Positions 5,702 through 11,804 of a stretch of 17,590 bases of DNA are shown piece by piece (position 1 is the first letter of the stretch; each line of letters opens with the position of its first letter). Both the position numbers and the translations under genes were made by a program. The notes under the pieces are model-generated. The model searched no databases. It worked only from the letters and a program-made list of their open reading frames with translations, and was not told the DNA's origin. This DNA is from an uncultured Bacteroidota bacterium (lineage in GTDB: Bacteria; Bacteroidota; Bacteroidia; Chitinophagales; Chitinophagaceae): contig CAMLGR010000103.1 of assembly GCA_946479615.1 (NCBI GenBank), forward strand, positions 1-17,590, written 5' to 3'.

Positions 5702-7867
5702 TTATTTCATCAGTTTCAATTCTTTGATGATGTTATCGGCACCACCCAGTTTGTCGATGCACCAGAGCACATAACGGATATCCACGCAGATGGTCCTGTT
5801 AAGATCCTTATCAAACGCCATTTTATGACTAAGCGCTTCATAGTTGCCATCGAAGGCAAGACCGATCAATTCACCTTTTCCATTGATAACGGGTGAACCG
5901 GAATTACCTCCGGTAATATCATTGGTAGTGATGAAATTAATAACAAGGTCTTTGCGTACCGGATCGATATATTGACCAAAATCTTTTTTCTTCAATAATT
6001 CGATTTGCTTTTTCGGGAGATCAAATTCATAATCATCCGGGATATATTTTTCCAGTATTCCTTTGGAAGTAGTTACATAATCGGCAAACAGGGCATCTTT
6101 CGGACGGTATGATTTTACTGCCCCATAGCTGACACGCATCGTAAATGTAGCATCGGGATACATCATCTTCGCTTTGGCCGGATTCATTTCCATAATGCCT
6201 TTCAGGTATAAACGACCCAGCTCATTGTTCTTAGTGGTAAACTGTGCATAGTTGATCGCATACTTGCTGCTGTAATTATTATAGAACGAACTGGCATAAT
6301 AGTAGGCCGGATCACCCTGCAATACATTGGCATCGGGAGTAGCCATAAAAGCGTTCCATTTTGCATCGTCGAAAATGAAACTTTTACTGAACACGTCTGC
6401 GGCCAGTTTCTTATACGTGGCTTCATCATCCAGGGGCCCGTATTGATTCTTGATATTTCCATATAAACCTACCGGTTGCTGGTCTTTGGGAATATCCTCG
6501 TAATACATTTTCAATACAGCGGCAAGGATGTTGCGATCGGATGTAATGTTCTCTTCCTTCAGGAAATCGGCTCTTTTTTCATTTGCTGCCGCCAGTATGT
6601 TTTTCAGGTCGGCCTGGCTGCCTCCTGTTCTTACCAATGCATTTTCCACCTGCATCAATGAAGCGGCAAAAGAAAGCAGGGGAGAACCGAAGATACCTTC
6701 ATTGATATACATCCGGTGTTTCGCATACTTTCTCCATGCATCATAAGCATCGCTCCATTCGGCAAAAATGCCCTGGTATTCGGGTTTGCCATCGGCCCAT
6801 TTGATAAATGTTTCTTCCGCTTTTTTCTTTTGACCGTATATATCATATTTCAATAACTGCTTGGTCTCGCCATCATAGAATTTCCAGTAGTTAGCAATAG
6901 AAGCATAGGAAGAAGCCAGTTGCAATTTGATCGCCGGGTCTTTCTTCATTTCTTCAAACATATATTTCAGTCGTACATCGCGTAACTTAACCAGGGTAGG
7001 ATTGTTGATCTGCGTGGAAAGCTGAACACCATAGGAAGTTTCATAACGGTTGGTGCCGCCGGGATAGCCCCAGATCATAGAGAAATCATTATCCTTTACA
7101 CCTTTGAGTGAAACTGGGAGAAACCATTTTGGTTTCATCGGCTTATTATCGGGAGAGTATTTAGCGGGTTTGCCATCGGCACCTGTGTATACACGAAAAA
7201 TAGAATAGTCGCCGGTATGACGGGGCCATTCCCAGTTGTCAGTATCGCCACCAAATTTACCTACGCTTTCAGGAGGTGCACCTACCAGGCGGATATCGGT
7301 GTAACGCTGGTACACGAAAGCGAGGAACTGGTTGTTTTTAAACAACGCGCTTACTCTTGTTTCAATATTCTGCGAAGGATCGCTGAGGCGATTGTTGATA
7401 GCAGCCAGTATGGCTGCCTGTTTTCTTAGCCGGTCAGCGCCGCTTAATCCCTGCAGTGAATCATTTACTTCTTTGGTCACATCATCGATGCGCAAAAGGA
7501 ATTGTATCGTTAAAGAAGTGGGGATCTCTTCATTTTTATTTTTGGAATAGAAACCATCGTGCAGGTAGTTATGATCAACCGTACTCGCATTGGTAATCGC
7601 TTCATAACCACAATGGTGATTGGTAAAGATGAGGCCCTCGGCGCTAACGATCTCACCGGTACAGCCACCACCGAAAATAATAATCGCATCTTTCAACGAT
7701 GCCTTGTTGACATTATAGAGCTGTTCTTTAGTGAGCTTCAATCCTTTTTTTACCATGTCATTATATACCTGTTCACCTAATAACAGTGGTAACCACATGC
7801 CTTCATCGGCAAAGGAACGGATAACTACTAATAGCAGCAATGCAATCGTAACAAAAAATTTCTTCAT
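5702..7867 (-). CDS. S46 family dipeptidyl peptidase, DPP7-like
   Basis: A periplasmic serine peptidase of family S46, which releases dipeptides from oligopeptide N-termini. It has 721 residues, the usual size. The start chosen is ATG 7867: residues 1-20 then form a clean signal peptide, and a TAGGTTTG promoter box lies 24 bases upstream. The same frame stays open to 8020 but that extension would contain the promoter. The catalytic triad fits the family: His in FTNHHCGYEA (about 85), Asp in TGDYS (about 220) and Ser656 in TGGNSGSPV. The residue 18 positions after the Ser is Gly (LAFDGN); by knowledge of the family, Gly here marks DPP7-type preference for hydrophobic P1 residues, while DPP11 has Arg for acidic ones. 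A strong terminator follows. Confidence 0.95.
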   Translation of the reverse strand: MKKFFVTIALLLLVVIRSFADEGMWLPLLLGEQVYNDMVKKGLKLTKEQLYNVNKASLKDAIIIFGGGCTGEIVSAEGLIFTNHHCGYEAITNASTVDHNYLHDGFYSKNKNEEIPTSLTIQFLLRIDDVTKEVNDSLQGLSGADRLRKQAAILAAINNRLSDPSQNIETRVSALFKNNQFLAFVYQRYTDIRLVGAPPESVGKFGGDTDNWEWPRHTGDYSIFRVYTGADGKPAKYSPDNKPMKPKWFLPVSLKGVKDNDFSMIWGYPGGTNRYETSYGVQLSTQINNPTLVKLRDVRLKYMFEEMKKDPAIKLQLASSYASIANYWKFYDGETKQLLKYDIYGQKKKAEETFIKWADGKPEYQGIFAEWSDAYDAWRKYAKHRMYINEGIFGSPLLSFAASLMQVENALVRTGGSQADLKNILAAANEKRADFLKEENITSDRNILAAVLKMYYEDIPKDQQPVGLYGNIKNQYGPLDDEATYKKLAADVFSKSFIFDDAKWNAFMATPDANVLQGDPAYYYASSFYNNYSSKYAINYAQFTTKNNELGRLYLKGIMEMNPAKAKMMYPDATFTMRVSYGAVKSYRPKDALFADYVTTSKGILEKYIPDDYEFDLPKKQIELLKKKDFGQYIDPVRKDLVINFITTNDITGGNSGSPVINGKGELIGLAFDGNYEALSHKMAFDKDLNRTICVDIRYVLWCIDKLGGADNIIKELKLMK

Positions 7868-7891
7868 AAAATTCTCATGTTTATAGGGCAG

Positions 7892-7899
7892 CAAACCTA
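7892..7899 (-). promoter_or_regulatory. Candidate -7 promoter box for the S46 peptidase
   Basis: The minus strand reads TAGGTTTG, a full match to TAnnTTTG, 24 bases before the chosen ATG. A TTTTGG motif 22 bases further upstream could be the -33 element. Its position inside the extended reading frame supports the downstream start. Confidence 0.6.
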
Positions 7900-8031
7900 C
7901 TACAAAAAAAGCTGTTGCAGCCAAAAGAGCAGGAGCAACGGCCATGCGTTGCAATAAATGGTAAAAACGATTTGTTAAAAACCCCGGGGATGATGGAATG
8001 TTGCCCGGATTAAGGTACAAAAGACGGGGAA

Positions 8032-8430
8032 TTAGTTGTTTGCGACCAGCGGTGTATCTACCACTTTATTAGGTACGTATACTTTATAACTCAACTGTAC
8101 ATTGCCTTTGACGGGTCGTATGAGGAAGGTAACACCATCACTATCGGTGAGCCGGGGAAGCTTCACGTGCTTTTTGAAATTCTTACCGGAAAAAACATTC
8201 TGGAAAAGGATATCGCCTGTTTCACTGACCACCATTACTTTGAAATTATCGCCTGAATTATTATCGTATTTAAGATTGAACCTCATTTCATCATTATCTG
8301 CTTCGAGATATTTGATGCGTACTTCCTGCGAATTTTCTTCAATAGCAGGTGCTTGTGCCAATGCGGCCACACTCATAAAAGTGCTGCAGATAAAAAGCGC
8401 TGGTTTCAGAATGGTTTTAAATAGACGCAT
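8032..8430 (-). CDS. Small exported protein of unknown function
   Basis: A 132-residue protein whose first 26 residues are a signal peptide ending near ALAQA. The mature part is about 106 residues and rich in short beta-strand patterns, including FKVMVVSETGDILFQNVFSGKNF. This resembles the beta-sandwich layout of T9SS C-terminal or related small periplasmic domains, but no LYPNP-type sorting motif is present. There are no cysteines in the mature region. It lies upstream of the S46 peptidase on the same strand, but the peptidase has its own promoter in between, so co-regulation is not shown. I do not recognise a function. Confidence 0.7.
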   Translation of the reverse strand: MRLFKTILKPALFICSTFMSVAALAQAPAIEENSQEVRIKYLEADNDEMRFNLKYDNNSGDNFKVMVVSETGDILFQNVFSGKNFKKHVKLPRLTDSDGVTFLIRPVKGNVQLSYKVYVPNKVVDTPLVANN

Positions 8431-8547
8431 GGCCCGTGGTTTTTAAAATTAAATTTTAATCAGTTTCATGGATCTGGCATTAAGGTTTGACATTGCAAAT
8501 CTCAAAGCTGGCAGCTCTGGGTGGGCAAGACAGTTGGAAGGTTTGGG

Positions 8548-8574
8548 AATGACCCGCAGCACATACGGGTCATT
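8548..8574. other. Perfect 9-bp stem hairpin downstream of obg
   Basis: AATGACCCG and CGGGTCATT enclose a nine-base loop, in the 203-bp gap between the obg stop and the small exported gene. No T-run follows directly on the minus strand. A second small palindrome, CGTTTT...AAAACG, lies between it and the obg stop. It could be an obg terminator/processing site or an operator for the downstream gene; I cannot tell which. Confidence 0.45.
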
Positions 8575-8633
8575 ACGAATATACCGTTTTTTTTAAAACG
8601 AAAATCGCACCGGAAAAAGGAGGCGTTAAAAAA

Positions 8634-9635
8634 TCAGGCGACCGGTGTGTTCAATACCTTCCATAACAAGTCTTTCAGTTCAGTAAGTCCTTTTGATGTA
8701 ACAGAAGAAATAAAAAGGTGTGGAATATTTTCCGGCAGTTCTTTTTTGATAGCGGCAGTCAGTTCCTCATCGAGCATATCGCTTTTGCTGATAGCGATCA
8801 CAAATTGCTTATGCAGCAGCTCGGGATTGTATTGTTCCAGTTCGCTGACCAGTATTTCAAATTCTTTTTTATGATTTTCGCTATCGGCCGGTATGAGAAA
8901 TAACAGGATGGAGTTGCGTTCGATATGGCGCAGGAACCGGTGACCAAGTCCTTTTCCTTCTGCCGCTCCTTCTATAATACCCGGGAGATCGGCAATACAA
9001 AAGCTTTTTCCATCGCGGTATTCAACCATGCCCAGGTTGGGTGTGATGGTAGTAAAAGCGTAATCGGCAATTTTGGGTTTGGCTGCCGTGATCACTGATA
9101 ATAAAGTGGATTTACCGGCATTGGGAAAACCAACCAATCCCACATCGGCCAGCACTTTCAGTTCCAGGATTTTCCAGGCTTCCACACCGGGCAAACCTGG
9201 TTGGGCATGTTCGGGAGCCTGATTGGTAGGGGTAGCAAAATTGCTGTTGCCTAATCCGCCTTTTCCGCCGGGCATCCAGATCACTTCCTGGCCATCTTCC
9301 AATATTTCTACTTCCTGTTTGCCGGTTTCTTCGTCGCGGGCAATAGTGCCAAGTGGCACATCAATGATGATATCTTTTCCGAAACGACCTGTTTTATTGT
9401 TGCTGCTGCCGCCTTCCCCGTTTTCTGCAAGGACATTTTTGAAATAGCGGAGGTGCAATAGCGTCCAGACATTACTATTACCTTTTAAAATAATATGGCC
9501 ACCACGACCTCCATCACCCCCGTCCGGGCCACCCAGCGCGGTAAATTTATTACGCATAAAATGTTTGGATCCTGCTCCACCATGCCCACTGCGGCAAAAA
9601 ATGCGTATCTGGTCAACGAAATTGCTTTTTTCCAA
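8634..9635 (-). CDS. obg: GTPase Obg (CgtA), ribosome assembly
   Basis: An essential GTPase that binds the large ribosomal subunit and takes part in its assembly and in stress control. It has 333 residues. The glycine-rich Obg fold is at about 1-157, with [11 protein letters not shown] and [19 protein letters not shown] signatures. The G domain begins near 160: G1 GFPNAGKST (169-177), G2 in DYAFTT (191-196), G3 DLPG (216-219), G4 SKSD (283-286) and G5 SSVTSKGL. G4 has Ser in place of the usual Asn of NKxD. The start is a TTG codon: no in-frame ATG or GTG precedes the upstream in-frame TGA, and the resulting N-terminus ([10 protein letters not shown]) fits the family. A TATATTTG promoter box lies 22 bases upstream. 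It is divergent from the lipoprotein gene. Confidence 0.97.
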   Translation of the reverse strand: MEKSNFVDQIRIFCRSGHGGAGSKHFMRNKFTALGGPDGGDGGRGGHIILKGNSNVWTLLHLRYFKNVLAENGEGGSSNNKTGRFGKDIIIDVPLGTIARDEETGKQEVEILEDGQEVIWMPGGKGGLGNSNFATPTNQAPEHAQPGLPGVEAWKILELKVLADVGLVGFPNAGKSTLLSVITAAKPKIADYAFTTITPNLGMVEYRDGKSFCIADLPGIIEGAAEGKGLGHRFLRHIERNSILLFLIPADSENHKKEFEILVSELEQYNPELLHKQFVIAISKSDMLDEELTAAIKKELPENIPHLFISSVTSKGLTELKDLLWKVLNTPVA

Positions 9636-9657
9636 AAGGTTATTTTTGTATCAGGTG

Positions 9658-9665
9658 CAAATATA
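9658..9665 (-). promoter_or_regulatory. Candidate -7 promoter box for obg
   Basis: The minus strand reads TATATTTG, a full match to TAnnTTTG, 22 bases before the TTG start codon. This placement gives a short leader and supports the TTG start. Confidence 0.55.
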
Positions 9666-9686
9666 CCATCATGTAAACTTTGGATT

Positions 9687-10031
9687 ATGAAATATATTCT
9701 GTTGGTGCTGGCATTGCCTGTCTTAGGCGCAGCTACGTGTAAAAAGTCGCAAAAAACGATTCCTTCCTGTATTGAACAAAAAATTGAGGCGATTAAGGCA
9801 GAACCTAAGTGGAATCCTCCGGCCGAAGTAAATGAATATGAGTATAATGGCAAACGTGTTTATCTTTTCAGCAGTAATTGTTGCGATCAGTTCAATATGT
9901 TATACGACCAGGATTGCAATGCACTTTGCGCGCCTTCCGGTGGATTTACCGGGCGGGGAGACGGGAAGTGCAGCGATTTTCAGCAAACGGCGAAATTGGT
10001 GAGACTGGTGTGGAAGGATGAGAGGGAGTAG
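9687..10031 (+). CDS. Small cysteine-rich putative lipoprotein
   Basis: A 114-residue exported protein. The start chosen is ATG 9687, which gives a hydrophobic leader (residues 2-17) ending in GAATC, a near-lipobox with Thr rather than Gly/Ala/Ser just before the Cys. The same frame extends upstream to 9495, but that part is antisense to obg. The mature region has several cysteines in the pattern SC...NCC...DCNALC...GKC, plus a GGFTGRGDGKC stretch that I associate with a small conserved Bacteroidota family of unknown function (possibly DUF6970; not verified). The Cys pattern suggests disulfides outside the cytoplasm. It is divergent from obg, with 51 bp between the starts. The near-consensus TAAACTTTG just upstream has one extra base relative to TAnnTTTG. 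Confidence 0.75.
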   Translation: MKYILLVLALPVLGAATCKKSQKTIPSCIEQKIEAIKAEPKWNPPAEVNEYEYNGKRVYLFSSNCCDQFNMLYDQDCNALCAPSGGFTGRGDGKCSDFQQTAKLVRLVWKDERE

Positions 10032-10033
10032 TG

Positions 10034-10084
10034 TTAGATGTGAAATGCTAAGTACTTAATAGCTTTCCCTCACTTCACACCTAA
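10034..10084. repeat. Inverted repeat after the lipoprotein gene
   Basis: TTAGATGTGAAATG (10034-10047) pairs with CACTTCACACCTAA (10071-10084) at 12 of 14 positions, and a smaller GCTA...TAGC stem lies inside. It starts three bases after the lipoprotein stop. It is built from short words like the other intergenic palindromes in this window. The rest of the gap to 10304 shows no gene that I can support. Confidence 0.55.
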
Positions 10085-10304
10085 AATCTCCCCTCTAAAA
10101 CCGATACGTGGGGAATTATTTTCAACACTTCAGTGGTATTACACACCCCATACGCCGGTTATAAATGATGAATTGGGAGGTTTCAGGTGATTCTATCAAG
10201 GAAAACCATGAAATAGCGAAACAATTAGTTAACAGCACTTTATTTATAAACAAATCTTGTCTGCGGCATGGATTTTTCATTAGTTAGGAACAGGAGACAA
10301 GAAT

Positions 10305-10532
10305 ATGAAAAATTCGGAAAAAGCAGTAAGGGTATCACGCTGGAACGGACCGGGAATTGTAAAACCGATCGAGGCCTGGAATAAGATGGAAAGAGCAAGA
10401 GAGGATATGAGCATAGTGAATAAGAAAGAAATGAATAAAAAAGAAGAGCGTGGTACGAACACATTCAAGAAATGGAATTTGCCCGATCAACCGGAAGGTT
10501 ATATAAGATCAAAAAAACATGATTTTCTATAA
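10305..10532 (+). CDS. Small lysine-rich hypothetical protein
   Basis: A possible 75-residue cytosolic protein rich in Lys, Glu and Asn, with no signal peptide, membrane segment or cysteines. Residues 36-49 (MSIVNKKEMNKKEE) are very charged and likely disordered, while the flanks contain Trp (SRWNGPG, EAWNKM, FKKWNLP). Support for a real gene: an AGGAGA ribosome site seven bases before ATG 10305, unusual for this phylum, and a strong terminator about 40 bases after the stop. Against: low complexity, and part of the frame (near 10415-10433) resembles the GTGAATAAGAAAG word of the ATGTAAAA repeat family. I do not recognise the family; the transcript could also be a small RNA. Confidence 0.45.
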   Translation: MKNSEKAVRVSRWNGPGIVKPIEAWNKMERAREDMSIVNKKEMNKKEERGTNTFKKWNLPDQPEGYIRSKKHDFL

Positions 10533-10574
10533 CCTGATTTTTAAATTGATGAAGGAATTTAAAAAGATCAGGGC

Positions 10575-10609
10575 ATAAAAAAGCCAGCGTTTAAAGCGCT
10601 GGTTTTTTT
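10575..10609. terminator. Bidirectional Rho-independent terminator
   Basis: A CCAGCG / CGCTGG stem with an A-run before and a T-run of seven after, so it works on both strands. It sits between the convergent small lysine-rich ORF (+) and the 115-residue gene (-). Confidence 0.88.
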
Positions 10610-10639
10610 ATTTATCAAACTGCAGGGCTATGCTCCCTA

Positions 10640-10987
10640 TTAAGAGAGAATAGTTTCACCATTCTTCTTGTGCATGGCTTCTACCTGTTTCATGAATACG
10701 GAAACGGCAGGCTCTGCGTAAGGGCCATAAGCGTCTGTGAGTGTCCCTTTTGTTCCATCGCTGGTATTGATGGCATACAGGATAGAGTTATCGGCCGGGT
10801 CGCTGGCGCCTTCAAAGCGGAAAAAATTCACTACCTCTACGTCTTCAGGACGGTAATGTTTTTCATTGTGCAATCCGAACAAACCTTTTTCTGTTACCTT
10901 GAAATCTTCTTCAAACCCGTCCAGGACCAGTTTGTTGAGACAGGAAGCGAGGGTTTTCATATCTTCTGTGCTTGCTTTGTTTAACAT
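10640..10987 (-). CDS. Small conserved Bacteroidota protein (often mislabelled PRPP synthetase)
   Basis: A 115-residue cytosolic protein. The start chosen is ATG 10987 (MLNKASTEDMKTL); the frame stays open to 11053 but that would begin inside the palindrome at 11022-11083. The pattern HYRPEDVEVVNFFRFEGASDPADNSILYAI followed by GTKGTLTDAYGPY resembles a short family widespread in Bacteroidota that is frequently labelled phosphoribosylpyrophosphate synthetase. It is far too short for that enzyme and has no PRPP-binding motif, so that name should not be transferred. Function unknown. It lies downstream of the DUF2383 gene on the same strand. Both could belong to a stress or stationary-phase set, but only context suggests this. 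Confidence 0.8.
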   Translation of the reverse strand: MLNKASTEDMKTLASCLNKLVLDGFEEDFKVTEKGLFGLHNEKHYRPEDVEVVNFFRFEGASDPADNSILYAINTSDGTKGTLTDAYGPYAEPAVSVFMKQVEAMHKKNGETILS

Positions 10988-11021
10988 ATAGGTAGTTTTT
11001 GTGTTTAAAAAGGGGTTAAAT

Positions 11022-11083
11022 AAAATGACAGATGATAGATGGCGGATGACCAACGGCTATCGCCATCCATCACCCGCCATTTT
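11022..11083 (-). terminator. Long hairpin with G-U pairs, likely terminator for the DUF2383 gene
   Basis: The 23-base arms (11022-11044 and 11061-11083) enclose a 16-base loop. Nineteen positions are Watson-Crick. The other four are A/C mismatches on the plus strand but G-U pairs in minus-strand RNA, the direction in which both neighbours are transcribed. The arm ends in CATTTT followed by ATTT on the minus strand, as in a terminator. It lies just after the DUF2383 stop and is built from GATGG/GATGA words. Confidence 0.7.
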
Positions 11084-11097
11084 AATTGTGTTTTTTA

Positions 11098-11556
11098 TCA
11101 GGCTGTCTGTGAATCACGCAATCTTTTGATCTTGTCGTGAGATTTTTTAAGTTTAGCCTGCTGTTCTGTGATCAGGTCTCTTACATCGGTAGAAAGATCT
11201 TCATTCAACGCTTCCTTGTATGCTTTCTGAGCGGCATCTTCGCCATATTCACAGGCAGCAAGAATGGCTTTGCGACCTTTACCCGAGAAGGTGGCTTTTA
11301 CATCCATCCAGGCACGATATATTTTTCCGCTTAATGTAGTTCCTTCAGCAGGATCTTCACCATTACGTTGTACATAACGGCTTAGTTCACTTACATAAGT
11401 ACGGCTTTCAGAGGCCATATCGGTAAATAAAGAACGCAGGTCAGCATCATTTGTATCAGTTTCTTTGATTGCTCTTTCATAACCGGCAATGCGGTCATTG
11501 TTAATCTGCACCAGGTCATTTAATACGGTTGCATTTTTTTCAATGATAGTTTCCAT
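11098..11556 (-). CDS. PA2169-type DUF2383 four-helix-bundle protein
   Basis: A 152-residue all-helical protein matching the ferritin-like DUF2383/PA2169 family, whose function is not established; members are often stress associated. The sequence begins with a helix (ATVLNDLVQINNDRIAGYERAI), followed by helices with SLFTDMASESRTYVSEL, a Gly/Pro-containing link (GEDPAEGTTLSGKIYRAW), then AILAACEYGEDAAQKAYKEAL and a Lys-rich C-terminal helix. The order and length fit the family. The ATG at 11556 is preceded by an A-rich leader and a perfect 10-bp inverted repeat at 11574-11610. A strong hairpin follows the stop. There is no signal peptide, so the protein is cytoplasmic. Confidence 0.88.
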   Translation of the reverse strand: METIIEKNATVLNDLVQINNDRIAGYERAIKETDTNDADLRSLFTDMASESRTYVSELSRYVQRNGEDPAEGTTLSGKIYRAWMDVKATFSGKGRKAILAACEYGEDAAQKAYKEALNEDLSTDVRDLITEQQAKLKKSHDKIKRLRDSQTA

Positions 11557-11573
11557 ATGCTTGTTTTTTTAAG

Positions 11574-11610
11574 TTATAAGAATTGTTGATTATCGCGCAC
11601 ATTCTTATAA
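11574..11610. promoter_or_regulatory. Perfect inverted repeat upstream of the DUF2383 gene
   Basis: TTATAAGAAT (11574-11583) and ATTCTTATAA (11601-11610) are perfect 10-base arms 17 bases apart, ending 17 bases before the DUF2383 start codon. It could be a regulator operator or a hairpin in the 5' leader. No clear promoter box was found near it. Confidence 0.5.
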
Positions 11611-11742
11611 TTAGAAAAATCATACCACATCATGGAAAGAATGAATTTTTTGAAGAATCCGTTGTTTACAGGGTAAAAATAATAATGCCAGTTGCCTGGA
11701 GGGGAAAGCCTGTGTGATTTTTGTAGAAAATATTCCCTGTAT

Positions 11743-11779
11743 AAATAAAAAACCCATCCTCGGTAAAAAAGGACGGGTT
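11743..11779 (-). terminator. Rho-independent terminator after the beta-propeller-like T9SS gene
   Basis: The minus-strand RNA pairs AACCCGUCCU with AGGAUGGGUU over ten positions, one of them G-U, and U-rich sequence follows. It lies about 25 bases past the stop codon of the 410-residue gene. Confidence 0.88.
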
Positions 11780-11804
11780 GTATAAACAAAATAAAACGTA
11801 CGTG

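Noticed and set aside
7868..8020. Upstream extension of the S46 peptidase
   Set aside because: The extension would place a full TAnnTTTG promoter match inside the gene and put the signal peptide at residue 52 instead of the N-terminus.
9495..9686. Upstream extension of the lipoprotein frame
   Set aside because: It is antisense to the start of obg, and the signal peptide begins at 9687.
10240..10464. Minus-strand ORF opposite the small Lys-rich ORF
   Set aside because: A Ser/Leu/Tyr-rich low-complexity translation with no supporting signals; it looks like the complement of Lys-rich sequence.
10988..11053. Upstream extension of the 115-residue protein
   Set aside because: It would start within the 11022-11083 hairpin, and the residues have no family resemblance.
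11574..11789. 71-residue minus-strand ORF between the DUF2383 gene and the T9SS gene
   Set aside because: It spans a T9SS gene terminator and the inverted repeat, is rich in aromatic residues with no domain pattern, and has no ribosome site.
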